NCBI GenBank assembly: GCA_023014365.1
Contig: JAEBUN010000025.1
Location: forward strand, 434,001-498,000
Length of the DNA stretch: 64,000 nt
Direction: 5' to 3'
Origin: Lepiota brunneoincarnata
Taxonomy: Eukaryota > Basidiomycota > Agaricomycetes > Agaricales > Agaricaceae
Positions 63,691 through 64,000 of this stretch are shown here, piece by piece; within the stretch, counting starts at the first letter, position 1; every line of letters starts with the position of its first letter. A program made the translations under genes and the position numbers. The notes beneath the pieces are model-generated. The model was not told where the DNA came from and did not search any database. It saw only the letters and a list, made by a program, of their open reading frames with translations.

Positions 63691-64000
63691 TTTAGTTGGT
63701 CACTCCAAGGTGCAGCATGATTGGCTTACATGCTGTAGCTGTTGTCACAGGCTCAAGACTTCATTTTCATGCTCAGACTAGTGCATCGGTAATTAGATAC
63801 ATAGGAATGCTGAGAAAAAAACTCACCCTTTTGCATTCATGTTCAGCAAGCAATGCTACGGCCATTTCTTCCTATATGTAGGGCATGAATTCAATACTGT
63901 TACAGTGGTGCAAGCAACATACTGAGGTTTCCTTTGCCACCTGGACTGACTGCTCCTATTGGCCAATTAGACTGGTTCATGTCATGAAGGAAATCATACC

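Overview
This window is fungal DNA, most likely from a basidiomycete of the Agaricomycetes. The reasons are the mix of Ty3 chromoviruses with chromodomains, a Ty1/copia copy, a Tc1/mariner element, a Tnp2 (CACTA-type) transposase of the kind common in mushrooms, predicted introns of about 50 nt, and a decayed fungal plasma-membrane H+-ATPase. I see no intact host gene and no tRNA or rRNA. Almost everything is transposable element, mostly nested.

Layout. 1-2815 is the 3' part of a copia element. 2816-3913 is a motif-rich spacer, a doubtful gene fragment and a minisatellite. 3914-54802 is one old Ty3 element (here G1, minus strand) opened by later insertions. G1 is split in its RNase H by X (5' LTR at 49795-51097, minus strand). 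X is split in its reverse transcriptase by chromovirus B2 (19222-43805, target duplication GTCTG). B2 is split in its leader by chromovirus C1 (26861-43333, plus strand, CAGGG). C1 is split in its reverse transcriptase by C2 (31046-39289, minus strand, GAATG). That is five levels. A second B copy (B1, 7707-14082) sits in the displaced G1 integrase. A Tc1/mariner element (14083-15688) joins B1 to the 3' part of X. An unclassified 1.87-kb solo-LTR-like insert (45482-47348) lies in X pol. To the right are an H+-ATPase pseudogene with a minisatellite inside it (about 56805-57775), a Tnp2 transposase relic on the minus strand (about 57850-62660), and a solo LTR of the G1 family with a perfect CTTGG duplication (62664-63323).

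How the parts work. Each Ty3 element has gag, then protease-RT-RNase H-integrase in the -1 frame; B and C end pol with a chromodomain. B and C also carry a third gene after pol, a zinc-knuckle protein with a second long frame over it. G1 and X instead carry an antisense gene near the 3' LTR. G1, B and C show a Tf1-like self-priming arrangement: 11-12 nt just inside the 5' LTR are complementary to a site 33-35 nt past the LTR TATA box. X has a conventional TGG-type primer site. X is also studded with the palindrome TAAGCTTA, about 22 copies and none seen elsewhere in the window. C1 and C2 look very young (1 and 2 LTR differences by eye). G1, X and both B copies are dead, with many stops of the CGA-to-TGA type.

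The reading was done by eye. LTR edges and target duplications were read base by base; percent identities, exon joins and tRNA identity were not computed.
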